Assembly: GCA_024643555.1 (NCBI GenBank)
Contig: JAHEMQ010000117.1
Location: forward strand, 1 to 64,000
From: Crocinitomicaceae bacterium
GTDB taxonomy: Bacteria > Bacteroidota > Bacteroidia > Flavobacteriales_D > Crocinitomicaceae
Direction: 5' to 3'
Length of the DNA: 64,000 nt
Both the position numbers and the translations under genes were made by a program. Shown here in pieces: positions 34,842-44,237 of this stretch. The notes beneath the pieces are model-generated. The model saw only the letters and a list, made by a program, of their open reading frames with translations, was not told the origin of the DNA and searched no databases. How positions within the stretch are numbered: position 1 is the first letter of the stretch; every line of letters begins with the position of its first letter.

Positions 34842-35858
34842 TTAAATTCCTGGTGTAAATTGTTTTAGAAAACGAATGTCATTCTCTGAATACAATCGCA
34901 AATCCGTGACACGATATTTCAACTGTGCGATGCGTTCAACACCCATTCCGAAGGCAAATCCACTATAGATATTTGAATCGATTCCGCATGCGTCTAAGAC
35001 ATTTGGATCAACCATTCCGCAGCCAAGAATTTCGAGCCATCCAGAGTATTTACAAACGTTGCATCCTTTTCCATGACATAGGGTACACGAAACGTCTACC
35101 TCAGCACTTGGTTCTGTAAAAGGAAAATACGAAGGACGCAATCGAATGGTCGCTTTTTCACCGAATAACTCTTTCGCAAAGAACAATAAGGTTTGTTTTA
35201 AGTCAGCAAAGGAAACATTCTTGTCGATGTATAATCCTTCTATCTGATGGAAAAAACAATGAGCACGCGCCGAAATGGCTTCGTTTCTAAAAACACGTCC
35301 GGGAGAAATTGTTCGAATTGGAGGTTGGCTCGACTCCATAACCCGAACTTGCACACTACTCGTATGGGTGCGCAATGCCATCTCTTTTTCTCCTTTCTCA
35401 ACAAAAAACGTATCCTGCATATCCCGAGCTGGGTGTTCCGGTGGAAAATTTAAGGCGGAAAAATTATGCCAATCATCTTCGATTTCTGGTCCTTCAGAAA
35501 CGACGTATCCAATGCGATTGAAAATGTCAATGATCTCCTTTCGAACCAGTGAAAGCGGATGATGGCTTCCAATCAAGGCATCGGTTCCAGGACGTGTAAC
35601 ATCGATTTTTTCAGCTTGATTTTGAACTTGAGACAAGGAAATTTTAAAGGATTCGAATTTTTCTTCCGCTAATTGACGCAACTCGTTTATTTGCTGTCCT
35701 ACCAAACGCTTTTCTTCGTTCGGAACACTTTTTAAAGCATTGTAAAGGTCTTTAATTTGTCCTTTCGCTCCTAAAAACTGAATTCGAAAGGCTTCTAAAT
35801 CAGATGATGTATTGATTTTAAATGCTTGAACTGACGCTAAAATTTCTTTTAAATCCAT
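34842..35858 (-). CDS. pheS: Phenylalanyl-tRNA synthetase alpha subunit
   Basis: 338 residues. Charges tRNA-Phe with the PheT beta subunit (not in the window). N-terminal coiled coil (~1-90), then class II motifs: motif 1 region FNRIGYVVSEGPEIE, motif 2 GRVFRNEAISARAHCFFHQIEG, and motif 3 SGFAFGMGVERIAQLKY. A Cys cluster CTLCHGKGCNVC (~258-269) resembles the zinc-like knuckle found in many bacterial PheS. First gene of the pheS-ytxJ-cyclase operon. Divergent from the lipoprotein triplet. Confidence 0.97.
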   Translation of the reverse strand: MDLKEILASVQAFKINTSSDLEAFRIQFLGAKGQIKDLYNALKSVPNEEKRLVGQQINELRQLAEEKFESFKISLSQVQNQAEKIDVTRPGTDALIGSHHPLSLVRKEIIDIFNRIGYVVSEGPEIEDDWHNFSALNFPPEHPARDMQDTFFVEKGEKEMALRTHTSSVQVRVMESSQPPIRTISPGRVFRNEAISARAHCFFHQIEGLYIDKNVSFADLKQTLLFFAKELFGEKATIRLRPSYFPFTEPSAEVDVSCTLCHGKGCNVCKYSGWLEILGCGMVDPNVLDACGIDSNIYSGFAFGMGVERIAQLKYRVTDLRLYSENDIRFLKQFTPGI

Positions 35859-35927
35859 TTTAATTCTTAGAATGTGTAACTTTTAGGACCAAAAACTTGT
35901 TTAACTTGTAGCTAAACAGCCTAAAAC

Positions 35928-36326
35928 ATGCAAATGTACAAGAATTTTATTGGTAAAATCAAGGTGCATGGAGGAATTATTCCTTTGATGATTTTATGTG
36001 TTTTCGTGCTGAATGCTTGTTATAAAAAGGCCCCAACTAGCTTAGAAGTGGCTGTGCAATTTTCAAATGGAGAATTTGTGAAAAATGCACGTGTCAAATT
36101 GATAGCTGAACCAAGTACATCTTCAAGTCAAGTTCCCATAATAAACGACAGTACGTATACAAATGCAGGAGGATTGGCATTTTTTGATATGGACAAATAT
36201 TACAAATCGGGTCAAGTTGGAGTAGCGGTATTGAAGGTTCAAGCCTTCTATTATGGATTAAATGGATACGAAACTATTCAGATTATCGAAGAAAAAAGAA
36301 ATCGTACGGTGATTGTCGTTCAATAA
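35928..36326 (+). CDS. Small lipoprotein, member 1 of a tandem paralogous triplet
   Basis: 132 residues. N-terminal hydrophobic segment followed by lipobox VLNAC (Cys ~31). The mature part is a ~100-residue beta-rich domain that shares a pattern with the next two genes: an N-terminal xVxVQFxNG strand, a basic variable middle, then YTNAGGLAFFDMDKYYKSGQVGVAVLKV. This resembles carboxypeptidase-regulatory-like (CarboxypepD_reg) folds. Initiation could be at Met1 or Met3 (35934). Function unknown. Cellular site: outer membrane or periplasmic face by lipobox. Confidence 0.75.
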   Translation: MQMYKNFIGKIKVHGGIIPLMILCVFVLNACYKKAPTSLEVAVQFSNGEFVKNARVKLIAEPSTSSSQVPIINDSTYTNAGGLAFFDMDKYYKSGQVGVAVLKVQAFYYGLNGYETIQIIEEKRNRTVIVVQ

Positions 36327-36341
36327 AGGAATGTAGTCACA

Positions 36342-36373
36342 TTTGAACATTTAAAATAATTAATGTAAATTTG
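36342..36373 (+). promoter_or_regulatory. Promoter before lipoproteins 2 and 3 (TTTG-N20-TAAATTTG)
   Basis: Exact consensus boxes: TTTG at 36342-36345, a 20-nt spacer, TAAATTTG at 36366-36373. The leader to the ATG at 36390 is about 11 nt after the expected start site. Confidence 0.82.
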
Positions 36374-36389
36374 AAACTTTAGAAGTCAT

Positions 36390-36761
36390 ATGAAAACCTT
36401 TTTTAACCTACTTACACTGAGCCTTGTTATTGTTCTTAGTGTTTCTTGTGAGTCCAAAGATCCAGCTGTATTGAAAGTCTTTGTGCGTTCTTCATCAAAT
36501 CAATTAATGGATGGAGCGAAAGTAATCGTTATTGGAGACCAACAATCAAATCCTGCAACATTACCGTTTGTTGATACCGTTTTCACAAATGCTTCTGGTT
36601 TCTCTATTACTGATATGGACCAATATTTTAGTGTTTCTGGTCCAGATAATACCACTGGATATTTCGATATCATTGTGAAATACAACAACAAAGTTGCTTA
36701 TGACTATGCACGTTGTCGCGTTCACACCACAACCGTCAAAACAATTTACTTACCGAATTAA
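36390..36761 (+). CDS. Small lipoprotein, member 2 of the tandem triplet
   Basis: 123 residues. Signal with lipobox SVSC (Cys ~20). Mature domain parallels member 1 and member 3: an LKVFVRSS strand, then TVFTNASGFSITDMDQYFSVSG and a closing beta hairpin. Unlike 1 and 3 it lacks the GQ-x-GVAVL stretch and has an insertion PDNTTGY instead. It has its own consensus promoter and is followed after 11 nt by member 3, so 2 and 3 are probably one transcript. Function unknown. Confidence 0.78.
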   Translation: MKTFFNLLTLSLVIVLSVSCESKDPAVLKVFVRSSSNQLMDGAKVIVIGDQQSNPATLPFVDTVFTNASGFSITDMDQYFSVSGPDNTTGYFDIIVKYNNKVAYDYARCRVHTTTVKTIYLPN

Positions 36762-36772
36762 TTTTAAGTACG

Positions 36773-37135
36773 ATGAAAAATATTTTAGTTCTTGCCATTT
36801 TATCTGTAATCGTTACCACTTCTTGTAGAAAGAAACTAGATACAACTGCAAATATTTACGTGAAAGATGAAAATAATGCGAGCGTAAGCAATGCCATGGT
36901 TGTTCTGTATGGTACGAACACACAAGGAACTCCTCAGCAAGTTGCGGTGTTTGACACGGCTTATACCAATTTAAATGGTATGGCATCCTTCAATTTTAAT
37001 GACTTGTACCAATTAGGACAAGCAGGTGTCGCTGTTTTGGACATTGACGCAAAAAAAGGAAACAAAGCCGGTGCCGGTATCATAAAGATTGAAGCAGAAA
37101 AATTAAACGAGGAAACCGTTTATATTCAGCCTTAA
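36773..37135 (+). CDS. Small lipoprotein, member 3 of the tandem triplet
   Basis: 120 residues from ATG at 36773; the track's 36713 start would run through the previous gene in another frame and lacks a signal peptide, while MKNILVLAILSVIVTTSC is a clean lipoprotein signal (Cys ~18). The domain repeats the family pattern: TANIYVKDEN, TAYTNLNGMASFNFNDLYQLGQAGVAVLDI. Closest to member 1 in that segment. The stop interlocks with the stop of the convergent gene (TTAA). Function unknown. Confidence 0.78.
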   Translation: MKNILVLAILSVIVTTSCRKKLDTTANIYVKDENNASVSNAMVVLYGTNTQGTPQQVAVFDTAYTNLNGMASFNFNDLYQLGQAGVAVLDIDAKKGNKAGAGIIKIEAEKLNEETVYIQP

Positions 37136-37452
37136 GCTCGAATCTGTTTTAACGCTCTTTCTTCTTGACCAAGCAAATCTGCTTGTGTGAAGCATCGATT
37201 TAATTCAGAAGGGAGAACCACATTGTATTCTGTCACAAATCCTAAATGAAAGGTGCACAAATGATCGTAAAGATCAAAATGCTCATTGTTTCTTTGAAGG
37301 AAATTGATAATAGCGTTCAATCGGTTCATTGGAACCTTAACTTTGGTCTCGTATTGAAGATACTCCTTGTGCAATACGCCAATTAAAATCACCTCTGAAT
37401 CCGCATTATTAAACCAGATCTCTTTTACATCAAATTTCTTTTCCATAACCAT
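37132..37452 (-). CDS. Conserved-looking small protein of unknown function
   Basis: 106 residues (104 if Met3 is used). Not recognised. Seen: an N-terminal beta strand pair (VKEIWFNNADSEVILIGVLH), a helix MNRLNAIINFLQRN, then mixed segments ending in a charged helix. No signal or membrane segment; cytoplasmic. Codon use and amino-acid composition look like the neighbours, which supports a real gene. Convergent with the lipoprotein array, divergent from tatC. Confidence 0.65.
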   Translation of the reverse strand: MVMEKKFDVKEIWFNNADSEVILIGVLHKEYLQYETKVKVPMNRLNAIINFLQRNNEHFDLYDHLCTFHLGFVTEYNVVLPSELNRCFTQADLLGQEERALKQIRA

Positions 37453-37531
37453 TAATTTTAAACAAAGTTCAGTTGTCAGGTCGTAAACAATTTACGTTCT
37501 GAATTATTCTATTTAAAACATAGAAAATCAT

Positions 37532-37539
37532 TACTTTTG
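37532..37539 (+). promoter_or_regulatory. -7 element of tatC, leaderless
   Basis: TACTTTTG exactly matches TAnnTTTG and ends 4 nt before the tatC ATG. No convincing -33 box at usual spacing. Confidence 0.6.
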
Positions 37540-37543
37540 TAAC

Positions 37544-38323
37544 ATGTCCGACAATAAGCAAATGTCTTTTCTTGATCACCTTGAAGAACTTCGATGGCGA
37601 TTAATGCGTTCAGCTATTGCAGTGATCATTTTTGCAATCATCATTTGGATTTACCAGAAAGAAATTATGGAAAATGTTTTCTTGATCATGGTTGATCCGG
37701 AATTCATTACCTTCCGATTACTTTGTGAATACTTAAATGTTTGTATCGATAAGATTCCAGTGAATTTTCAAAGCATGACCTTGTCGGGTCAATTCTCTTA
37801 TGCTTTAATGATGAGTATCATGGGTGGAGCAGTCCTTGCCTTTCCATACATTTTCTATCAGCTTTGGGCGTTTGTAAAACCTGGATTAAAATTGAAGGAG
37901 CGAAACATGGCAAGAGGCATCGTTTTTTATGTCAGTATCCTCTTTTTTACAGGGATTATTTTTGGATACTTCGTTGTTGCACCGCTAAGCGTTCAGTTCT
38001 TCGGCGCCTTCCAAATTACGGATCAAATTAAGAATGATTTCACGATTAGCTCCTATATGAGCACCATTCTTTCTACGGTGTTCTACACAGGACTTTTCTT
38101 CCTCTTGCCAGTTGTTACCTATTTATTGGTAAAAATTGGATTGTTTACTCCAGAATTCCTTGTGAAATACAGAAAACACGCCGTTGTAGTGATTCTTATT
38201 CTTGCTGCCATTATCACACCACCGGATGTGATCTCACAGGTCATTGTGACCATCCCTATTTATTTATTATTTGAACTAAGTATTTTAGTTGCTAAACGTG
38301 TAGCAAAAAATCAAAAAGACTAA
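37544..38323 (+). CDS. tatC: Twin-arginine translocase subunit TatC
   Basis: 259 residues, polytopic inner-membrane receptor of the Tat system for folded proteins. The cytoplasmic N-terminal motif SFLDHLEELRWRL is canonical. Six membrane segments are visible (~17-37, 77-98, 118-143, 162-183, 202-218, 221-240). TatA/B are not in the window. Followed after 9 bp by the DUF5686 gene, so likely co-transcribed with it and lptB. Confidence 0.97.
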   Translation: MSDNKQMSFLDHLEELRWRLMRSAIAVIIFAIIIWIYQKEIMENVFLIMVDPEFITFRLLCEYLNVCIDKIPVNFQSMTLSGQFSYALMMSIMGGAVLAFPYIFYQLWAFVKPGLKLKERNMARGIVFYVSILFFTGIIFGYFVVAPLSVQFFGAFQITDQIKNDFTISSYMSTILSTVFYTGLFFLLPVVTYLLVKIGLFTPEFLVKYRKHAVVVILILAAIITPPDVISQVIVTIPIYLLFELSILVAKRVAKNQKD

Positions 38324-38332
38324 CCAGTCCGT

Positions 38333-40777
38333 ATGAAATTCCTACTCTTTTTATTCTTCTTATTTCCAGTTCTTGGATATTCGCAAACCACTACCGTAAA
38401 AGGATTTGTAAAAGATGAGAAAGGTGAACCTATCCCTTTTGCCCGTGTACGATTCGTGGGTACAAAAATTGGGGATTTAACCGATTCGACAGGAGCTTAT
38501 TTTCTACAAAGTTATTATGCAACCGATTCGATTAATGTTCAATTCATAGGTTTTCAGACACAAACCATTAAAATCAAAAAGGATGCGGAACAAACAATAA
38601 ATGTGACAATGAAGATTCAATCAACCGACCACAAAGATGTGGTTGTGATGATCTCAAGTGAATCCCCTGCTGTCGCTTTGCATAAAAAAGTGATTGCAAA
38701 CAAACCCATCAATAATAAAGAGAAGTTAAATGCTTATCAATACAAGCTATACAACAAAATCCAACTTGATTTAAATAATCTTGGAGATAAGTTTCAGCAA
38801 AATGGTCTTGTCAAACGCATGGACCTTGTTATGAATTACCTTGATTCTACTCACGACGGAAATACGTATTTACCGGTTATTTTGACAGAATCAATTTCGG
38901 ACTATTTCTTCAAAAATCAACCTAAACAGAAAAAGGAAATCGTTCAAGCAACAAAAATTACAGGGATTGAAAATGTTCAGGTCAATCAATTCTTAGGCGA
39001 CATGTACCTGGACCTCAATGTGTACGATAATATCTACGACTTGTTCAATAAATCATTTATCAGTCCACTTGCACCTTTTGCAAGAACCTATTATCAATTC
39101 GTTCTTGAAGATTCAAGCTTCATCGGTGCCGACTGGTGTTACAAATTGCGATTTGAACCGAAACGAACAGGAGACCTTGCCTTTACCGGCGAAATGTGGA
39201 TCAATGATACGACTTATGCTGTGAAGCAAATCAAAGCTTCGATATCGCCTGATGCCAATCTAAATTACATTCAAAACCTATATTTCGAACATTTCTTTGA
39301 GCAAGTTCAAAATGAAGTTTGGATGTTAACTGAGGAACGATTAATCTTAGAATTTAGGTTAACCGAAGAATCTAAAATTCTTGGAATGTATGGGCGTAAA
39401 TACAGCAAAAGAAGTGATTTCGTCATAAATCAACCGAAGGAAAATCAATTCTACACTACCAATGCTGTAGAAATTAGTGATAGTGCAAAAATTCGTTCAC
39501 AAGAATACTGGCAACAGCATCGCCCGATTGTGTTAAATGTCCAAGAAAAACACATCGAAGAAATGGTGGATTCCTTGAGTAAAACATCCTTCTACAAATC
39601 GATGAAAAAACTGGTATATTTCGCAACTACAGGGTATTATCAGGTTAATAAAATCGAACTTGGAAACGCATCTTCACTCATCAGTACTAATCCAGTCGAG
39701 AAATACCGTTTAGCAATGGCACTTCGGACTTCGAATGACTTTTCAAAGCGACTCGAACTTGGAGGACGTGTGGCATACGGATTTGGAGATGAGAAATGGA
39801 AATACGCGGCAAAAATTCGGTATAACATTACTCCGAAAAAAAGAGGAATGCTGACTGGTATTTATTCCTATGATATTGAACAAATTGGACAATCACCAAC
39901 CGCAGCTTCCATGGGTAGTACTTTCGCAACCGTTTTCAATACAGCACCTTTTGATAAATTAACCTTTGTCAATAAAATTGGACTGAATTTAGAAAAAGAC
40001 ATCAAAAAAGACCTCATCTTGTATGGTGGTTTCGAATGGAAAAGTTACACCCCTTTAGGATTAGCAAATTACCAACGCGTTCTCAATTTTGATACCGTAA
40101 ACGTCTCCAATATCAAAACGTTTGAATTCATTGGGCGCGTGAGGTGGACCAAAGGAGAAGAATTTTTATCTGGATATTTCGACCGAACAAGCTTACGTTC
40201 GGTTTACCCAATCTTTTCCATTCAAGCCATCATCGGAATGAAAAATGTATTCGGAAGTGAATACAATTACCAACGCCTGGAGTTTCAAATGGAACACAAT
40301 ACGCAATTAGGGGTCTTAGGACGCATGCGCTATGGATTCACAGCAGGATACATATTTGGGACAACCGCTTATCCTTTTCTCAAAGTCCATGAAGGGAATC
40401 AATCTCTTTGGTTGTTGACAAGTACATTTAATAAATTAAACTTCATGGAATTCATTAGCGACAAATATGTCACGGGCTTTGTTGAAAATCACTGGGAAGG
40501 ACTTTTCTTCGATCGCATTCCACTCGTAAAGAAATTAAACTTGCGCTTAGTAACAACAGGACGCGTTCTATACGGAGACATCAGTCAAAAACATGAACAA
40601 GCCATGTTAATACCGGATTTTGTCAAACGTTTTAATGGCGTCCCATATATGGAAACCTCAGTAGGAATAGAGAACATTTTCAAAGTCATTCGAGTGGATT
40701 TGGTTTGGCGCATGACTCATCCGATTCCAGGCCAAAGTCCATTTGGAATTCGTGCACGCTATGCATTCAATTTTTAA
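38333..40777 (+). CDS. DUF5686 outer-membrane protein with N-terminal carboxypeptidase-like domain
   Basis: 814 residues. Signal peptide ~1-17 (LFPVLGYS, Gln at +1), a CarboxypepD_reg-like domain (~20-105: VKGFVKDEKGEPIPFARV, LTDSTGAYFL), then a DUF5686 middle portion (~120-400) and a beta-barrel-like C-terminus ending IRARYAFNF, with the terminal aromatic typical of outer-membrane barrels. The family is common in Bacteroidota and has no established function that I know of. The operon with tatC and lptB suggests an envelope-biogenesis role, which is inference. Confidence 0.88.
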   Translation: MKFLLFLFFLFPVLGYSQTTTVKGFVKDEKGEPIPFARVRFVGTKIGDLTDSTGAYFLQSYYATDSINVQFIGFQTQTIKIKKDAEQTINVTMKIQSTDHKDVVVMISSESPAVALHKKVIANKPINNKEKLNAYQYKLYNKIQLDLNNLGDKFQQNGLVKRMDLVMNYLDSTHDGNTYLPVILTESISDYFFKNQPKQKKEIVQATKITGIENVQVNQFLGDMYLDLNVYDNIYDLFNKSFISPLAPFARTYYQFVLEDSSFIGADWCYKLRFEPKRTGDLAFTGEMWINDTTYAVKQIKASISPDANLNYIQNLYFEHFFEQVQNEVWMLTEERLILEFRLTEESKILGMYGRKYSKRSDFVINQPKENQFYTTNAVEISDSAKIRSQEYWQQHRPIVLNVQEKHIEEMVDSLSKTSFYKSMKKLVYFATTGYYQVNKIELGNASSLISTNPVEKYRLAMALRTSNDFSKRLELGGRVAYGFGDEKWKYAAKIRYNITPKKRGMLTGIYSYDIEQIGQSPTAASMGSTFATVFNTAPFDKLTFVNKIGLNLEKDIKKDLILYGGFEWKSYTPLGLANYQRVLNFDTVNVSNIKTFEFIGRVRWTKGEEFLSGYFDRTSLRSVYPIFSIQAIIGMKNVFGSEYNYQRLEFQMEHNTQLGVLGRMRYGFTAGYIFGTTAYPFLKVHEGNQSLWLLTSTFNKLNFMEFISDKYVTGFVENHWEGLFFDRIPLVKKLNLRLVTTGRVLYGDISQKHEQAMLIPDFVKRFNGVPYMETSVGIENIFKVIRVDLVWRMTHPIPGQSPFGIRARYAFNF

Positions 40778-40789
40778 TACCTTCGCATT

Positions 40790-41515
40790 GTGAAATTACA
40801 CACCCTTAATATTCGGAAAACATACAAAGGTCGTCCCGTTGTAAATGGGGTTACTGTCGAAGTGAAGCAAGGCGAAATTGTTGGGCTTCTTGGTCCGAAT
40901 GGAGCTGGCAAGACCACTTCGTTTTATATGATGGTTGGACTTGTTCGTCCTGATCAAGGACAAGTATTCTTAGATGAGTTGGAAATCACCAAGTTGCCCA
41001 TGTACAAAAGGGCACAAATGGGAATCGGCTACCTTCCTCAAGAGGTTTCCGTATTTCGAAAATTAAGTGTGGAAGACAACATCATGGCTATTTTGGAGAT
41101 GACAGATCTATCCAAGGAGGATCGCCAAGCAAAACTCGAGCAACTGTTGGAAGAATTCAGTCTGACACATGTTCGAAAAAATCTTGGAAACCGTCTTTCC
41201 GGTGGAGAAAAACGCCGAACGGAAATTGCACGTGCTCTTGCTACCAATCCAAAGTTTGTTTTGCTAGATGAACCCTTTGCAGGTGTCGACCCAATTGCCG
41301 TTGAAGACATTCAAAGCATCATTTCAGAACTTAAAAAACGAAACATCGGAATTTTAATCACCGACCATAATGTGCAAGAAACGTTGTCCATTACAGATCG
41401 TGCTTACTTACTCTTCGAAGGAAGTATACTTAAATCAGGAACGGCAGAAGAATTGGCTTCAGATGAACAAGTTCGAAAAGTATATTTGGGTCAAAATTTC
41501 GTCTTGAGAAAATAA
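40790..41515 (+). CDS. lptB: LPS export ABC transporter ATP-binding protein
   Basis: 241 residues. ATPase that powers LPS extraction by LptFG. Walker A GPNGAGKT (35-42), Q-loop [17 protein letters not shown] (typical of LptB), signature LSGGEKRR (~139), Walker [14 protein letters not shown] (~159-171) and H-loop TDHNVQETL. The start is GTG at 40790, directly aligned with the family N-terminus; no ATG is better. 12 bp after the DUF5686 gene. lptFG/A/C are not in the window. Confidence 0.95.
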   Translation: MKLHTLNIRKTYKGRPVVNGVTVEVKQGEIVGLLGPNGAGKTTSFYMMVGLVRPDQGQVFLDELEITKLPMYKRAQMGIGYLPQEVSVFRKLSVEDNIMAILEMTDLSKEDRQAKLEQLLEEFSLTHVRKNLGNRLSGGEKRRTEIARALATNPKFVLLDEPFAGVDPIAVEDIQSIISELKKRNIGILITDHNVQETLSITDRAYLLFEGSILKSGTAEELASDEQVRKVYLGQNFVLRK

Positions 41516-41517
41516 CC

Positions 41518-44190
41518 TCAACGAATCAAGTTGACGAAACCATCCACTTGTTGCCAAATGTAAGGCTTATCACAAGATCGGAACTTCACAACATACGAGT
41601 AAATACCATCCTGACACATGATGCCTTTTAACTTTCCATCCCAAGCTTGTGCTGGGTCATTGGTTTGAAAAATAAGTTCTCCCCACCGGTCATAAATACG
41701 AAAATCCCATGAAACAACCTCAAAATCTGTTATTGGTTTGAACAACTCATTACGCCCATTTTCGTCAGGAATGAACGTATTTGGTATGTAAATCGAGAAT
41801 GGCTCAACAAAAACGGTACGTCGGGCAGTGTCTCTGCAGCCAAATTGATTCGAAACAATTTGAATCGGGTAATCTGATCCTGCATTTACATAGTCATGTG
41901 AGAAATTTGCCAAGTTCGATGTGAATTCATGGTGATCAAAAACGTACTGAATATGCTCAGCACCTTGTGATTGATCAATAAAAACTACGGTATTGTCACA
42001 CACGTCTACCTTTTCCGGGTTGACACTAAATGCTGCTGTTGGTGAATCGTGAACGGTTACTAAATCTTGCTTCATTAAATAAAGTGTATCCATACATCCG
42101 TAAAGCTGATTCAACGTTAGACTCACACTATAATTCCCTGGTATTAGATAAATGTGATTTGGATTGACGGCATTGGAGACAATCCCATCTCCAAAATTCC
42201 ACTGATATTGAATCGGAACATCCGATTGACTTAAATTGACAAACTGAGCGACTGATGGCGCACATTGTAGAGTATTGATAAACATAAAATCAATGCTGGC
42301 ATGTCCAAAAATCTGTATGCTGGTTTGAATGGTATCCGAGCAATTGTCGTATTGTCCGATGAAATAAACAGGCATGGTTCCAGATTGCGCATAAGAAACC
42401 CCTTGCACACTGAGATTTGAGGAAGTCGGCGGTGTCGCATTGTTTCCAAAGTCCCAATGGAATGTGGCATTACTTGGGCCCGAAACCGTTGCTGTAAAAT
42501 CAAAGGTATCATCAATACATAAAGAATCTGTGTGGGTAACAGACATCACGAGTGGTTCTTTAATGTTTACCATGACCTCACTCGTGTCAGCACAATTAGG
42601 CGATGAATTCGCAATCAATTGAACGGTGTACATTCCTGGACTCGGAAACGTAAAAGTTGGCGTACTTAAAGTACTTTGTCCAACGCTTCCTCCATTTATG
42701 CTGAAATCCCATTGATAATTAACAGAGGAACTCGAATTGTTTCCAAAAGGCACGGTATAACCGATGCATTCGACTAACGGAGGAACTGCAATGGCACTGA
42801 TAGGAACATCAAAGATGAAAATGGAGTCTGTGTAACTCAACTGGCAGAAACCATCATCTGCAATGATTTCTACTTCATGGAAGCCTGGGGCAGTATACGA
42901 GACATTCAACAAGGAATTCCCTGTTCCACTCGTTTGACTCGCGGTTGGATCAAGTACCCATGCGAGGGTTGCAGACGGATTGGAAACATTCGCAATGAAA
43001 TCAAACTGATTGCCTAAGATGCACAATGAATCTTGTGAGGACCATGAAACACTCAAAGGATTATTGACAATGATATTCATGTAAGCCGTATCCGTACAGG
43101 GCATTCCAGGATTGACAATTAATTGAACATTGTAATTCCCCGGACTCGGGAAAGTATAATTTGGAGCAAATTGAGAGGAAACATCAGTCGTAATATTCGG
43201 AACCCCAAAATTCCATGCGTAACTTGTTCCACCATAGGAATTGTTAACAAATTGAACATTTAAACCCTGGCAATAAGACACAAAGGTTGGTAATTGCGTT
43301 TGCAACGGTAACAATGCCTGCATGACAATGTTACAATCAAATACTCGGAATAAAAAATCACGTATTGTTTGTCCGACCAAAACCCCATTTCGGTATTCCT
43401 TTACACATACACCCACTACAAACAAGCCAATCATGTTTGGGTTGACCGTAAGCACACCAGTAACTGGATCGATTACGGTTGATGACCCCGGGCCAAGTGG
43501 TTGTTGTGCATTGAAATTGGTCCCATTCCACTGCACCGGAAAATATGGTGGTGCTGGAGCTTGAGTCGGTTGCGGATTTGCAGAACTAGCCCCAGACCAA
43601 GGCGTCACCAATGAATAGCTTAGAAAATCGCCGTCGGGATCGGTTGCAACATGATTGAAGATCAATTGATCATTGTTACATAAAAGAACCGGTGGATAAT
43701 TCGTAAAACGGGGACTGCTATTTGCAGTAAATCCAGTGTCAGAACCAGGAACATGGGTTGTTAACGTGATCCCAGTATCGTCAGGAAATAATAAATTGGT
43801 GATATTCGGTCCCCGACAACACCGTTGATAAGAAACATCGTAACCGCCTGGTGAAGGCGGTAGGGTTACAACGGTCGTGTATATCGCACGTTCGACACAA
43901 ATATTTGTTGGTGGTGTTGCGCAAGGATTATTGAAATTAATGGGAAGGATGACGCTTCCCGGAAATGGAACCAAAATATTCGCAAAGAACACATTGTTTG
44001 GTTTGTAAATAGTCAAGGCTAAAGGGTCGTCATACTGTGCTCCAGAGGAATTACAATCCCGGTAAAGCGTTATGAAAAAACGGTACTGGTTATTCCCTAA
44101 ATAATCATAATAAATATCTCCCCCAATAATATGCGAGGCATAGGAGGAGGTAATCATGAAAAAGGAAAGAATAAGGTAGAGTTTCTTCAT
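41518..44190 (-). CDS. PKD-repeat surface protein with T9SS type B (gliding-motility-type) sorting domain
   Basis: 890 residues from ATG at 44190. The track's 44208 start is a TTG lying within the promoter -7 box. Signal peptide ~1-18 ending SSYA, then a mature start near SHIIGG (no +1 Gln, unlike most neighbours). N-terminal domain (~20-285), then about six PKD-like repeats (YAWNFG, YQWDFS, HWDFGNN, YQWNFGDG etc.). The type B sorting domain starts at IYIPNTFIPDENG and ends GFVNLIR. Likely exported by T9SS with a PorP/SprF-type partner; none is adjacent. Adhesion or surface-filament role is inference. Confidence 0.9.
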   Translation of the reverse strand: MKKLYLILSFFMITSSYASHIIGGDIYYDYLGNNQYRFFITLYRDCNSSGAQYDDPLALTIYKPNNVFFANILVPFPGSVILPINFNNPCATPPTNICVERAIYTTVVTLPPSPGGYDVSYQRCCRGPNITNLLFPDDTGITLTTHVPGSDTGFTANSSPRFTNYPPVLLCNNDQLIFNHVATDPDGDFLSYSLVTPWSGASSANPQPTQAPAPPYFPVQWNGTNFNAQQPLGPGSSTVIDPVTGVLTVNPNMIGLFVVGVCVKEYRNGVLVGQTIRDFLFRVFDCNIVMQALLPLQTQLPTFVSYCQGLNVQFVNNSYGGTSYAWNFGVPNITTDVSSQFAPNYTFPSPGNYNVQLIVNPGMPCTDTAYMNIIVNNPLSVSWSSQDSLCILGNQFDFIANVSNPSATLAWVLDPTASQTSGTGNSLLNVSYTAPGFHEVEIIADDGFCQLSYTDSIFIFDVPISAIAVPPLVECIGYTVPFGNNSSSSVNYQWDFSINGGSVGQSTLSTPTFTFPSPGMYTVQLIANSSPNCADTSEVMVNIKEPLVMSVTHTDSLCIDDTFDFTATVSGPSNATFHWDFGNNATPPTSSNLSVQGVSYAQSGTMPVYFIGQYDNCSDTIQTSIQIFGHASIDFMFINTLQCAPSVAQFVNLSQSDVPIQYQWNFGDGIVSNAVNPNHIYLIPGNYSVSLTLNQLYGCMDTLYLMKQDLVTVHDSPTAAFSVNPEKVDVCDNTVVFIDQSQGAEHIQYVFDHHEFTSNLANFSHDYVNAGSDYPIQIVSNQFGCRDTARRTVFVEPFSIYIPNTFIPDENGRNELFKPITDFEVVSWDFRIYDRWGELIFQTNDPAQAWDGKLKGIMCQDGIYSYVVKFRSCDKPYIWQQVDGFVNLIR

Positions 44191-44205
44191 GTATTTACTA
44201 GTACG

Positions 44206-44237
44206 CAAAATTAACTTAAATGTTGTCTTTTATCAAA
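44206..44237 (-). promoter_or_regulatory. Promoter of the PKD/T9SS type B gene (TTTG-N20-TAATTTTG)
   Basis: Complement: exact TTTG, 20 nt, exact TAATTTTG, then 15 nt to ATG at 44190. The -33 box lies within the last codons of the epimerase-like gene. Confidence 0.82.

Noticed and set aside
44191-44208. TTG start at 44208 of the PKD/T9SS type B gene
   Set aside because: It is part of the TAATTTTG promoter box; ATG at 44190 begins the signal peptide.
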